Positions 38,154 through 53,100 are shown, counted from the first letter of the stretch. The stretch: DNA of 64,000 bases from Hoplostethus atlanticus (GCA_034670405.1 JAXDDX010000040.1:124001-188000); one strand, 5' to 3'. Notes: generated from the letters alone by a model not told the origin. Numbers and translations are program-made.

Positions 38154-41100
38154 TCACTAATCAGTATCTGTGCAATTGTCTGCACATCTGCCAAGGTGGC
38201 TCTATTTCCTCTTCAAAGGGTATTTAACACACAGAGACAAACACAAAGCAAGCCCACGGACGACAAAGAGCCAATGACACACGGATTAAAAAACACAAAA
38301 CCACAGAACAAAAAACAGTAACACAGGAATGGAGACAAAGATTAGACAGACACGCCAAGACAAACCAGGCAGCATAGCAAACAAGGAGGCTCATGGGAGT
38401 ACGAACACAGGACAGGGAATAGGAGGGGGAAAAAGCAAACTTCTCCTTGAAGTGCAGCCATCTCTATTTCTATCCATTAATGAGCCAGGATATCAGACAT
38501 ATATGCACTGGATTGATGTTTGATTCTGTTTTTGAGCTTAATGACTGCTGGAAGGAAAGGTAACAACAGTAACGCTAATTCACCTCAACAGAAAGGGTCC
38601 ACAATCACATTTGGTTCTCTAAGTTGGGAACTTCGACCTCCTCATTAACTGAGTCCACAGATGTAAAACCACCAACAAAAAAAAAAGAACGTCATATTTT
38701 TTTTTTCTCTGAGAGAAAAAAGCACAAACACACAGCTAAGTGGCCTCTCTCCCGGCCTAACCCTCACAGAGCCCACGGGGGCCCGATAAATCTCCATCAG
38801 AACAGCTCGTCGGGGATAAGGTCATAAATAAAACGTGGCCATTGCACACTATTCCAAATGAGAAAATCATTTGGTGCGGGGAAGCACACCAGCTGTCTTC
38901 ATCAATCTCCCTGTGTGGTTGGCTTTGGTATATGGAGGAATTTCACCTATTTCATGTACTTCTGATATGTGTACAAATTCTCAGAGGGCAAAAACAAACC
39001 GGCCAGAGTGCTTTGCACCTCACGACCTCTAGATGGCAGTAGTGAATAGAATAATGCAAGGGGATTATGGAGGACAGCTACAGCGTATAGACGGAGGCTG
39101 GTTCATGTGCAGAAGCTCTGGCTGAATTTGTGGCTACCAGAGCTCTGGACTTCAGGATGAATTGAGGGTATTTGTAATTCACACTGGTTACAGCATCTAA
39201 ATAAAGGGGACCACGTTGTCTGTATGGAGGAGGAGTGAGCCCTGTGAGAGGTTAGGGGGGTTGTCCGGAGAAAGGGGGAGGATGGGGAGGCGGCAGGCGA
39301 GTGGACGGCACCAAAGGCTAAAAGCTTAGGGAGGACTCACCTCTGGTCAGACGGGTTCTCCAGAGACTCGGGACTTAAGGGAGCAGGGAAGAAAGTTAAG
39401 GGCATGCAGTGTAAGCGCAAGAGGCAGGAAGGAAGGAAGGAAGGAAGGAAGGAAGGCAGGAAGGACTTTGTGAGCCTTACTGGGTGACTCGCAGTGGCAT
39501 CGCATTGCAAAAGGGGCCTACTTTAGTCCTAGAGTGGCAATAAGCATGATTGTTGTGCTCTGGAGCGCTGTTCTGTGATCAGAGGAAGAGCGTCGCCTGG
39601 CCCTGAACGCACCGCCGGCACAAAATGAGGTCCTGAAGGGAACGCCCGCGAGACCACTGGGATGGAGGTGGCCAGGATGCCCAAGCATGAAGCACCAGGA
39701 TTAAGGACATTCACAGCCGGCCTCCCTGCCAGTGCAAAGGCTACTTTAAGTCAGTGTCCAATAATTGGACAACTCCATTATATTGATGGTACTGGCGCCT
39801 TTTGTGCAGCGGCAATTACTGTGTCTTGAAAGATGAAAGCAGTGGATGAGGAAAAAATGGGGCAATTGTCAAAAATGGGGTCATGCATCATAGTGGTCAA
39901 AGAGTCGTGGCCAGATATGATTTGTCACTTAAATAATGGGGCTTGAGCAAATCGACCTGGGCTGGGGGGAGAGGGCGATCAGAGGGCGCTGTAAATAGTC
40001 CCACACACATTAACCCAGGGGTGAGCAGTGGATATCGTGGCCTCTCCAGGAATTCATTCATTTCCTTTACGAAGCCAGATCACGTTGAATTGATCGTCTC
40101 TCCTTCAGAGTGCTCCAGCTTGCTTAGATTCATGTCATGGCTGTGGCTCTTAGGGAATGTGACATCCATTAAACTTAAGACAGTCTGGCTTCAAGGACCA
40201 CTGTCCCACCCCCCACCCGCTAAGTGAGATTGATGCCCACGGCCATGCACTTCGGAGAGATCTTTACAAACGGAGACAAATCCGTGATTAACATGTCACA
40301 GTCACTCTGAACGGAGGACTCTGTAATGCTTCACAATTACAGTTGAGGATTGCCAAAAAAAAACGAAGCTCCGGCAAGGATTGGAAAAAGGAATCAAGTC
40401 GGCTTAATTCGAGCCGAATCCCACTTCGCCGCTTTGTGGGATCTCTTTTCAAAGTGGTTAGTTACCGAGCTAATGAGCAGGAAGGAAAGAAAAAACGTGA
40501 TAACTAAGTCATGACCGACGGGGTTGCAGGGCGTGGGACTGGTGAAACTGGGTTAGGGGGTATTCTGTACGTCCTCTTGCAGTTTTGAAGGGGTCTTATT
40601 CATATTCCACGTAACGGTTAACGCCACGCGGCACAAGGTGCACGGCTATCCGTTTTGCCCGAAGGAAGAGTTACAACCATGCTATGAGATATTGCACATT
40701 CTTGGAACGACAATTCATTTCCTCTGGGGGTTCGAACACAATGCTTATCATGCACACAGACATGCGTCCCTCTACGCTGGGAAAATGGAAGGATCTGATG
40801 TCGGAAAAAAATAGGATGGAGTCTGCCAAATTAAATTACGGTTCGTGGCGCTGGAATGTAAAATTGTACTTTTTGCGGTAGAGATGATGATGTTTCTGCG
40901 TGGATACAGATGGAATTACGGCAGGAAACTGAATGTAATCTCTTCAACGGGGGTTAACTATTAAAAAATGTTTCTTGGTTGCAGTTAGTGGGGCTTCGTT
41001 GGATTTGCTTCGTTCTACTTACTCTGGTATCTCATTGGTCAGTTGGCTTGAGTGGAAAGGAAAGACAGTGAGGGACATTTACATGACACAAGACAAGACA

Positions 41101-41197
41101 GTGACAAAGGGGGTCAAGACTGACGGACGCACCACAGGAAAAGCAACTGGAATGCTGAAATCACGGACAAACAAAGCAAGGATACAGACATGTGTTG

Positions 41198-41232
<35 letters not shown>

Positions 41233-44200
41233 TCCACGAGGCTGCAATGAATCTACAGACCGCCGCCTGTGTTTTTTTCACACCTCTGAGTGTTTGTGTG
41301 AAGCGCCGCGAGAGACGTAGATATACCGCCGTATGCTCGATGTCTTTTCAGGTTCGTCACATGAACCATGAACAGTTTGTTTACGCCAACCTGGAGGCGC
41401 ACTCTTCCCAACCTCGTGGATGGATGGAAGAGGGGAAAAAAAACAAAACGGTCTCATCATCCGCCTGAAGGGACGGGCATTTCTTTTGGCTTTTACAGCC
41501 GACATCCAAACCAGCTTTTACTGAAGTGTTAGAAATTGCGGACGACGTGTTTCTGGATGCCAATTTCGCGAGAACGCCGTGGCCGAAAAGAGGGTTAAAA
41601 CAGTTTTATAAACCCGTGGACAGTGTGCGTGCACGAATCAGTAGACCGCAGAGTGAACCGCGGGTGCTCAGGGGCAACACTGTGATTGTTAGCCGCCTCG
41701 CTAATTAGTGAAATCCACGTCAAAAACGCGGAGCGCCGAGGAAAAGGGGTTGAGTTATTAGCCGAGCGCCTATTGCACCCTGAAGCTCCATAACTGATAT
41801 CATCAACGCTGTCATCATGGCATGACTGAGGGAGGAGATGGATAGACGGAGGGGTTATTCAGCTAATGACTATTACAATGGAGATGCTAAGATGTTCCGG
41901 CTGTCCTCTTCCTTACCTCTTGGTAACGGCGTTGTGGTACTCGATGAACGTCCGACCGTCAAAGGCGATGGCCTCCGTCTCCCCGGCAGACTTCTCGTAG
42001 ATGGCTGTGGAGAAGGGGATGGGGGGGGTGGGGGAGGATGAGAGGATGAGATCACAGCAATCAATACGTAAGAGGCTTCGGTCATTAGCGCTGAAGGCGA
42101 TGGATTGCGAGGCGCTGGCGAGGGGAGGGAGCGTCCGCGCTTTTGTCGTTGCTTTAATTAACGTGAAAGGGACAGCCGACCAACTCGCGCAAGGTTAATG
42201 GGGAAGGCAGCGACTGAGCGCGTGCGAGCGAGACAGAGATGGAGTGAGTACCACGTCGGGTACAGTGACACGAAGATGATGAAAGAGACGTGTAACTCCA
42301 GAAGAGGATCATTTCATAAATATTCAATTGACACATTTCATCATTTTCGTAACTGCCAGTTTCGCTTGAACCCGACGCATAACGGCGCCGGCAAGAGAGA
42401 GACATCACACGCCTGATATCTCATACGTATCCACTTTCTGACATCTAACAATGTTTTTGTCTCACCTAGATAAGAGGAATGATTTGAAAGTAGAAGTGCA
42501 CCTTCCATACAGGAAATCCATGAAAACGCTTTATTTTGAAATCAAGTAATGCTTGTTTCAGTCCCCATCCAGCCAATATGCTGCCATGTATCCTTTCAGA
42601 CTAAAACCCAGGGTGAGTGGGTTGCCATGTAAACCAAACACAGCGATGCAATGAAATCAATTCGGGGTTCTAAATGTGCTTAAACCGAGGACTCCACATT
42701 TCAGCACTGAGACACTCTGTGGTGCGTTCAAGTGCAAGATGACCGCAAGAACAGAGGAAAACAGATACTCACGGTTCTGACAGTGTCCCCCCGAGAAGCC
42801 GTTGAGGCAAACGCACTCGTAGATGTCCAGCTGGGGGTTGCAGCGCCCACCGTTGTGGCAGGGCTCCTGGGAACAGGGGTGGCCCTGGAACATGGCCACG
42901 TTGCTGGCGTGCAGGGCGTTATCCTGCCTGAGGATGGGCGTACCCATCAGGGTGATCTGGGGAAAAACACAGGAGGGTTGAGGGGGCGTCTCAATAGAAG
43001 CTCAGTGTGAATGTCGTGATGAATGTAGCTGCCCCCCGTTTAAAGCAGGGACTAAGATACGTCAAAGACCTTTTAACTCTGCGTGAGTCAGCCCGAGGTC
43101 TTTGTGCAGGTTCCTGTTTGCGGTTCCAAAGCCCAGATTAAAAACAAGAGGAGATTGGCTCTTTGCCATCGAAGGCGTTGGAAGGACCTGCCTGAGGAGT
43201 CTGGGCTGCTAAATCGGTACCATCTTTTAAATCACTTGCTTTTATGTGCTAATCTTTTATTAATTGTTTATGACCTCTCTGGAGGTTTTCCTTTATGTTC
43301 CTTGTCTTGCCTTTTATATCTCCTCCCTTTCACTGGTTCTGCTGCCGATTTTATCAAGTCTTTTTTTTTTTTTTTTTTACTTTTACTCTTTGCAAAGTGC
43401 TATTCTATCATTATTACTCATAACCACTCTTGGTTCTTGTCCAAAGGAAACCAAGGCTTGTGTGTTTGCCAGAATGATCATTAAACCCAATTATAAGCCA
43501 CATACATCATAACATGACGGGTTACATCACAGCTACGTGGACTCAGCTGAACATGTTCTGCATACGAGCATTGCAGTCAAGTGCCTTAGAAATTGCACGT
43601 TGCTACAACACACACGTTAACCGGTACATCAAACTGAAGACCCGTAATGACTTCCTCAACAATTTCATTCCCCGTGGGCGAAGTTAAACAAACTTCACAT
43701 TTAGGCTTTGATTTGCTCGGAACTGTCGAGGGAAATTTTATTTGCAGAAGAGAACTAATGACAAGTTCGCACAAACAGTAACATCCTGCTTTGTTGTTGT
43801 GGGATATTTTTGGCACTCCAAGATGAGCTTTTGCTGGAAAGTGGAGTAGAAGAAAAAAAAACAAAAACTGGAAGGCTGTCAGGGAAAGATCTGAGAATAG
43901 CAAAATAGAGGGACATCAAAATGTGGCTTCTATTATTAGTGCATGCTAATCCAAATGAGCTGCCCGCCACAGTGTGAGCCTCACCATGGAGAACTACTGA
44001 TACGGTGCTCTGTAACACCGCGGTTAACCAGCACGGTTGACTTTAAGGGTACAAGAAGGTTTTGAACAAGTGGGGTAAATGACACGAGATATAGAGGCGT
44101 GTAAACATGTACCTTCTGGATGGTTCCCTTGAAGCCGTCCTTGAGAGCGGCGGCCCTCGCCAGCCGGCTGAAATCAGGAGCTCCGCCCACGTAAAGAGAC

Positions 44201-45856
44201 TCTTTCAGGTTAAGAGCTGTGTGCTGGTTCTGGGGAGACGGGACACAAAAGACGGGTTTCAACGGGTAAGCCAGAGGTGTGCACGCCTGATATATATATA
44301 TTTTTTTTAATTGTATTTCCCAATTCAATCTAATCCAATAAACCACGGGGTCGCAATTTCTTGCACAGGGTTTCTATTAAAGACGTAATCGTGCATGGTT
44401 GTATTCTGGGGAGTCAAGTTATCTGTTTGTGTCCAGGAATCCTTTTACTCAGAATATAGAGACATTAATACACCACACTTGGGGAGTTGTCACAGTCAAA
44501 TAGATTCTCCCATAAAAAAAAGGGATTTATCCATATTGTAGCTGGCGGACGATTTAACGGCGCTTCCTCGCCTTCCACATCAATACACTTGATATATTAC
44601 AAAAACATAATTGATTTCTACGTCTCTCAGAGAGAGTGGTCAATTACCCTCTATCTCTGAGAGACACAAAAGGAAATCAGGAGCGGGCCGGAGTTGAGAT
44701 ATGGATGGCTCTTCTTTACAGACATTTCTAATGAATGGCTGATTATAGCGGCGACCTTTCAAGAGGTTGAGTGTGGAGACACATTAAGTGCAATTCATTT
44801 GAACAGTGTTTCTTTCCATCTAACCTGCGGGACATTTGCCTCGCGCTAGCAAAGGTACGGCTTCCTTCTTTAGCGAGGAAGAGCCGAGCCCCACTTCAGG
44901 AAGGAAGGAATTAATGATCTTTATTTTATGTAGGGCAGTAATTGCCAGAGGGGTAAATTGGAGTTAATTGCTGGAAAAATGATGGAAGGGGCCAAGTAAA
45001 CACGCTTTGTGTGGGGAAGCTGGCACCGGCTCGGCTTTTATTTAGGATGGGATTTGGAGTGCAGAAGGCAGCGGTGCTTGGCTAACGCCCGGGGCTGTGG
45101 GACTGCACCTTGAGCTGCTTCCAAAAGAGACGGGGTGGGGGACCCCAGCCAAGGCCGCTGGACCCAGCGGTGCTCGGCGCCTAAACGCTCAGCCAAAAGC
45201 TTTTCCTCCGACAAGCAGAGCAGTCGTTCATCTCGGTCTTACTACGAACGGTGGCTCTCTATTCTGACCAGTTCATCCATGACCATCACTCCCTCTCCAG
45301 AGGAAGACTGGAAGATGCTAACTCAACCCGTGCATTCACTACTTACCTAACGTTACAGTGAGAGGTCATGCAATGGAATGGGGTTCTTTTGTCTCCAGGT
45401 CGTTTAAACTGCACCTGGATCAGGCCGAGGGAGCCGGGCGGTTTCATGGGATGGTTCTTTAATGTTGTTTGTGTCGTTATGGGCGAGTGAGTGGTGACAG
45501 AGTGGGTGACTTCATGATATTATGGAGACTTTTTTCCTTTTTAGCCCAAACAAAAAAAAAAAAAAGTGAGAGCAGATGACAAAAGAACAGCCTGGCTTGG
45601 CTTGGCACCTCGCTGTCCCCTACGTTCCCTCCCCTTCCTTTTTGCCTCCCTGTCTTTGCTCTCACTTTCGACAGCCACGCGGCGCCGGGCGATATCCCCG
45701 CCTACGCCAGACTAATGAAGACGTGTCTTTGTTGCTAAAAACAATGGCCGTCAGGAAGATGACTGCCTCCCTCCCTCCCTCCCACCCGCCCACCCCCGCA
45801 GCAGATGGACCGAGGTGAAAGCCAAACTGTGTTCTTTAGCAGCATCTCCACTTTGG

Positions 45857-45893
<37 letters not shown>

Positions 45894-46915
45894 GTATGGG
45901 CTTATGAAATGGCAACGTTTGTTTTGTTTTTTTCCTTACAGAACAGACACCTTTTAAACTGTCCACAGCTCTGCAGAAGTGCCTTTTCTGTGCTTTTTTT
46001 TGTCGCATGGTAAAATGAGAGGTGAGAGGACGTCGTGAGCGACTCAAATGAAATATGGTTCAAAGTGACTGGGACTTGTCTCATTACCTTGCGTGATTTC
46101 TTATTTCCAGACAGCACATCATAGAGAAGGAAAAAAATAGGGAGGGAGAGAGGTTATTATGGGAAGACTAGTAAGTGGCTGTGCACAGAGAGGCATGCGG
46201 CAGTAGGCAAGTGCAAAACACACACACACGCGCATGCACACGCACACACACACACACTCACACACACGCGCACACAAACCGGTAAGGGAATGAAGCATAA
46301 GTTGCAAAGAAACACTTAAAGGAATACAAAGCAAAGAACCCACTTACCCGCATGCATTTAATACCTTCACATATATAGACGGTACACATGCATGCACGCG
46401 TGCACGTGGCGGTGCAAGTGTGTGCACGCAAATAACACACGTGCACGAGGCAGTAAGTGCCGCTGTGAGAAGATGAAGAGGAAAAACGCAACCACCGCTT
46501 CACCCGACCTCATTTGCAGAATACCGCCATTTTCATTTCTCCTGTACACACGTGGTCGGTTCTGGTACCGACAGGGTTTCATGCGCCGAGCGCCCGCAGC
46601 AGTGCAGTATATCTATAGATCTGCCTGCGTGCGGCCACCTTTGATATGGTACCGGCTTCTCCAAGCAGAAGCGTGACTCCCTCCTAATTCCTGATGCAGG
46701 AGTGGGGCAGAATTAGCTGGGAGCCATACTGGATGGGGGTCTGCACTGAGCTCCATAACTAGTCTCGGCTCATCCCTTGCCATCCACCCCTCCACCACCA
46801 CCACCACCACCCTCTTCCCTTGCTCTCCTCTTTTAATAAGATTTTCTGCCTCTGTTGCCGGAGTGAAAACACAATTACCATACGGAGGATGGGAGGGAGC
46901 GAGGGGAAGTAAAGA

Positions 46916-46958
<43 letters not shown>

Positions 46959-47795
46959 CATTGTGTCTTGGAGAAAAAACTGATGGAGTTGACAGAGTGC
47001 ATGTTCATAATCACAAATTGTGCTGTTTACTATAATTGGATGACTCACAGGCTTATCAAACTATTAGATCTCCTTCATTTGGAAGTGTGTACCTGCTTTA
47101 TTGGTCTAGACGCGAGGCTGAAGAGTTTCATTACATTTTCCTCACTCCCTCCATCTCTTTTATCTGCCTCTGCCTCCCCAGATACCCCCTCAAAAGCCCA
47201 AATCTATAAAATTGACTGTACGCCGACAGTAAAAAGCCGTTTCTGCTTTCTGTATGCAACACTAAGTTTTATCTCCAGTATGTCAGCAAACTAAAAGGTT
47301 GAGAGAAAAAAAAAGAGAAAAAAGTGGAGTTACAGCACTTCCAAAATCAAGAGAGCTTGTCGAAACTGGCCCCTCTGCAACTGGAGCTCTCCTTCTTACC
47401 TTGACGGGGATGTCGGGGATGTTTGCAACACAAAAAAAAACGAGCCGGCAAGAACGGCGTGAGGCGCAGAAAAGCCTCGGCGAAAGGGGAAAAAGCTTGC
47501 TGATTCGAGGTTGTGGCGATGCTGCGATAAGGGCAAATGAACAAACAAATGCAGTGTGTACGGGCCGCGAGCGAGGCTAGGCGTAGCGCGGGCCATGCCA
47601 GCTGATAGATAAGCGGGGGAGGGAGGGGGAGGAAAGGGGGGAGGGGGGGGGTTTCGGTCCCTCTCTCTTTCTCACCGGCGACTCCCCTCGGACCGGGTCC
47701 TTCCCGTTAACCATGATCTCCCCTTTGCGGTTGGAGCGCTCCAAGTTGATGGTGTTCCACACGTTCATCTTGATCCTCTCCTTACTCCTGGAGGT

Positions 47796-47861
<66 letters not shown>

Positions 47862-50088
47862 ATGAGTCAGAAATGTATAGTTGCATGTTGTTGAAAGTCC
47901 CAGTCACACACTTTCTGAGAGCCAGCATAACACCTTTCTATACTTCGGGGGAAAAGACGCTGCGCCTGGCTGATTTTTCGGGCAGAGCGAAGCACTTTCT
48001 GAACTTGGGGGAACTTTTCAGAGGAGCGCACACCACATGGGCAACATCGACCAATCACAATAAAGAGGTTTTTGGGTTATGTAGGCGGATTGGCTGCTAG
48101 CTCTGCCTCCATCGCCATAGCCGGCACAGGCAGTCCTCTCTTGGTCAAACAAAACACACAACCAGTGGTGCATGCATCTACTGTCGGCTTACCTGAACGT
48201 CATCATGAGTTTGACAATGTAAACTAAGCTGCCATGTTATCACTTGCAAAAATGTGCTCTTTTATCCAGAAAAGCAGAATACCCTGAATGCACCAGGGTT
48301 AGATCAATATTTCAGTGTGCTGATACATATTTCATTAAATATCAGATATTTAGGTTCTGCACAAACACAGCGTCTAAAACCAGCGATGGGATGTTGCTGT
48401 CTTTCTGTCTGGTGTGCTACCGCTGCGTCCTGCTAACCTGATGACGGCGGGTCCCTTGCCCAGGTCGTAGCGAAACTCCAGGATGCCTTCGTTGAGGGCG
48501 AGCGAGATGAAGTCCCCTTTGCCGTCCGTCTTCTGCCCGTTGTAAAAGATCAAGCCACTGGAGTCGTTGGCCATGAGCACCACCGTCATGCTGACCTTTT
48601 GACTGCGGACAGAGCACAAGCCCATGATACACTGATGTACACAGTCTAGACAGAACAGGGGATGTTTGTTTGCTTCGCCGGTCCGGTCGGTGATCTTGGG
48701 TCTTAGAAATACTATCTTCTACAAGCCCTGACTTGTAGATGTGTCACATGTACAACCCTCACTGTCAGTTCAGGTCAACAGGTCTGCTCTGCCTATGGAA
48801 ACTACATCACATTCATATTCAATGCAAGAAGTTGCTGTGCAAAGGCGTGCAAGGGAGGCGGGACTTACTGCAGATCGTGCCCGTAGACATGCAGCCCCTT
48901 CAGCTCCAGGTAAGAGTCTCCGTTGAACAGCGGCATGTAAGCCCCTTTCCTCTCAGCCGCTGGGAAAAAAAACAACACAGAGAGGCCGGATTCACCCTCA
49001 AGTCACATTTGCGGCGCCGATTGAGATTCAGGGAAACGGCGGCTGCATCTTTAAGGGACGCGTCGGCGTGTGCATTATGGAAAGCGATGGATTTTTGTGT
49101 CGCCGTACCCTTTGGGATTAACACTTCCTCTTTGCAGATATTTCAGAAACCTTTATGTCAGACTGATTACCCAGCCTGCCGCAGTCTAACACACAACCTT
49201 TGGAAGTGTGCGGGGGGTTTAACGCCGCGGCTGGGACCCGTGAAATAATGAAGCCATTGTGTTTTTGGCAGGCCGTTTTACAGTCTCACGTCTTTCTAGC
49301 CCGGGATGTCCTGGTCCTGGTGGTGTGGGGTGATGAGGACCGACACCGTGCCGTGAGGGCTTCGCCGTGTAAGGAAAGGAGGCCGATGGGTGAAGTGTGT
49401 TTATGGTGTTGTTGTTTGCGAATGTTACTCTCACACACACACACTCCTAAAAGCTTGTGCACTCGCAGACAAACTAACGCCGGCAAGAAAACCTTCGTTC
49501 GTAATGAGCCGGGATTAGCCGAGTTGAGCTGAGATGAAAAACACTCATTAGCTATTGTGCAGAAGGCCGCTAATGACGACGGCATGGGAGGAGGAAACAG
49601 ACCTGCAGACGCAGCGAGGAGGCGTGCACCAACCTGACCTCTGGTATAGATATGTATACGGAGATGCACCAGATTATAGACGGCATCAGCAAGGCAGCAA
49701 AAAAATACACGATTTGCCGTTCAGAACGTCGTAGCTGCAGACCGAGTCGCTCGTGGTGTGAAGGCGCAGTCAGTTTAACACCGTCTCACACACACACACA
49801 CACACATATATTCTCAAACATTAGCACACACACACACACAGCATAATTCAGCTAAGGCACCGCATGTAAAACAATGGGAATATTGAAATCTAACGTCCCC
49901 CTGCAGCGACTCTTTCAAGGACTGGTTAAACCACCATCTCTCTTTCATCACTAAATTGTAATGATTCACGCTACCGGGGGAAGGAGGCCATTCAATACTA
50001 TCAGAAACACCCTTGAGAGAGAGGAAGTCCTTGGTGGTGAATATCACAGCGGCGAGTTGCGCTGGCAGAAACCCGGCGGAAACCGTAG

Positions 50089-50129
<41 letters not shown>

Positions 50130-53100
50130 ACACTTCCTATTCCGACTATTTCACCTTCAGGCTAGCGAGGAGTGGGCTCGCAGCCACCTGTCCTTTTTAA
50201 CTGTTCCCGGTTCAGCCCTTCGAGGGTACATCCGCCTGGCTGCCGTCTTATCTGTGAGCTCCTGTCTGGGGCCGACACTCTGGCTGACTGACGCTCCCAT
50301 TAATCACCGTGGGCAGGGAGGACTGATGCGATTAGTCATCTCATTGATTCCAGTGAAAAAACAGCCTCTGGAACGGGAGGCGCTCTCGCTCACACCACAT
50401 TGATTTTGGTTCACCCCAATTTATTTTAATCACCTGCTAACTAGGATCTGGGGCTCGGGACGAGGCTATTCTCATCTGTTTTTCAGCATGCAGACGTGTG
50501 GACGTGCACGTGGGGCGAGCGTGCACACACACGCTTGACTGTCTCTTTAAGAGTCAGTGGTAATGTATTCTCTTTCATTCTCGTACAGTCAACCTCTGTG
50601 TTCTGCAAACATCCATGAGAACATCAATCAAGGCAGCGGAGGGAAAAAGGGGGTTGGGGGGGTAGGTAGACTTCACAACGCAACATCACCGAAAGAGCTA
50701 ATGATAAACTTCAAAAGCTCGGCCCGGCAACCGCCACGCGGCGCTGAGTAGCGGCCAACACGTCTGAACACCTGTGGGCGGGCGAGGGGGGGGGAACAGA
50801 GGAAGGCTGCGGCTTTTGCTGGCGCTCATACGCTAACAAGCGTGGCCGAGTCGATGCGGCCAATCAGCTGCGCCTCGGTTTCCGGAGCCCAGGGCAACCC
50901 GCCCCCCCGAGGCTGAGGTTCCCCGTCTCCTTCTGCGTTTGATCTCTCTGAGTCAGGATGGAAAAACAGAGGAAAATCTACTCGCTCGACTCCGGACGCA
51001 AACACTAGCGCTTGCCGATATGCAAGAAGGAAGTAATTGAGGCGTGAAGTTGACACGGCGGCGGTTAGCGAGATCTCATTTTCTTCTAAGTGAAATGTGT
51101 CGGACCGCTATGTTAAGAGGTTTTCTTACGCCGCCGTTCCCAGACGATCCACTGCAACTCCATCGCAAAAAGAAAGTGTGATGGCGGCAATCGGCGCTCG
51201 CAGTTACCAATTACCTTTCTCGCAGTGCTTCCCCTCGCGTCCCATGGGGCACTCGCACTTGTAGCCTCCCTCGGGCAGCACCTGGCACTGGGAGGACGGG
51301 TGGCACCGGCTGGGCTCGCACGGGTCGTGGACGTCAGCGCACGTCGGTCCTAAACACACACACACACACACACACAATCAAACACCATAGAAACCCATGT
51401 TCCCTGTTGAAGGGTTTTCCAGCCCTTTTTCCTCTTTCACTGCGTGCGATTGGAAGGGGAGACGGGAGAACGGGGGAGACGAGGGGGGAGAGGATTTCCT
51501 CGGTAATAGAGGTCATTTTCTAATAGGATTTGGAAATATTACATGTCCAGATTACGCGGCGGAGAGCTTCCCCCCGCCACGCGGCCCTGTTTCTGGGCCA
51601 ACGCCGACTGTGGGGGAAGCGTCTGTCGGATGGCGGCTTTGCCCTCTGTCACAGCCCGTCTGAATCCACCCGCCATTACCCAGCAGCACAGGGAGGGTAA
51701 TGAACGCCCCGCCACGCCGAGTTCAGAGGGCGCTCCCGTTCTCCTCGCCCTCTTCTGGAAGCTTTCTTTCATTCCTCTCCCACTTCCCCCCCTACCTCTT
51801 CTCCCTCTTTTTAACTCTCTCCCACCCGTCTGATGGTCCCTCCCCCCCCTCACCCTGACTCCCACCTATTTACTCTCACTCTTCTTCACCGTGTCTAAAC
51901 TGACGCAGTGACAGGATAATTGCGTCCCCCGGGCTCTCGTCCAATTATCACTATCAAGGCTGCTCCTCTTTCTCTCTCTGATCTTCAGTTTGCAGGACCG
52001 ACTCCATCATCAGCTTCATCAGTCACAATTAGAGGAGAGTGGATAGACATCTTTACTGCTTGATAGGAGTAAACCCTGTGAGGTCAGGGGTCAGCTACAG
52101 GGCAGTATCCCTGGAGTCAGTGTCTTGCTCAAGGACACTTCGGCAGGGAGGACGTGGCTTAAACCCGCTAAGCCACCTCGCCATGCCGCCAATATGAACT
52201 CTTTAACTGACTTCGCAGTATTAGAGGTAACTCTGATACCGCATTAGGCTCCTGGTGTGCAACTTTTCTGCAGTAAAAGCAGGAAGCGCCATGCTCGGCT
52301 GGGCGCTGACGGCGGCTGCTCTCAACTACACTCTCTCTGAGTCGCTTATTAGCTGGCATGCGGCGGAGGGAGAGAAAGAGGAGGCGGGTGGGCCAAAGGC
52401 CAATCACTGAGCATTTGGTTTCTCGCTGTGGAGGAGACCGTCTGAAAAGCAACAGCTACTGCAATGAATGTGAAAAACAAGTTATGCATCCTGATATTTT
52501 CCTGTGAAGTGACCTCACATGTTCCTCATATTCCCAAAATCCCTATCAAAATCCGAGGTTTCGTCCGGCGGCGGCGGCGGCTCACCCCAGAAGCTGCTGG
52601 TGCATTTGCAGTGGAACATCTCGGCCTCCTTGACCTGGCAGGCGGCTCCGTTCTTGCAGGGGTTGGGCTGGCAGGGGTTGTTGCCGCACTCGCCCACGCC
52701 GGTGCCGTACAGGACGTCGCCCTCGTTCTCCTGCAGGTTGTACACCCGGTTGTTGACGTCCAGCAGGCGGACGCAGCCCACCAGGCCCGTGGCCACCCCG
52801 GTCCTCTCCCTCACACTGGATGAGGGGAAGGGATGGGGGAGAGAATATAAGGGCTTTTCACAAACACCAGGTCTGAGACAGCAGACTGAGTCCATTGTGT
52901 TATAGCTGCAGCAGGTTGTTACTCATACACACTATGAGACAATGCACTTCAATATTAAGGGAAAAGGGCAAAGAAGCGTTCATCCAGTTTCTTTTGTGGT
53001 TGACTTTTAAAGCATAACTCTTTTTCAACCCCTGGAACCTTTTTTCCCAACACTTTCCATCCTTCACTTTCATCTGCAGTCTAACCATGACCTGATAACT

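Larger units (their letters stand above)
37296..39340 (-). other. agrn intron between the last LG3 exons and z11
   Basis: It holds GT tracts at 37728-37765 and 38111-38145 and a CA tract at 37915-37951. No exon is visible. Confidence 0.6.
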
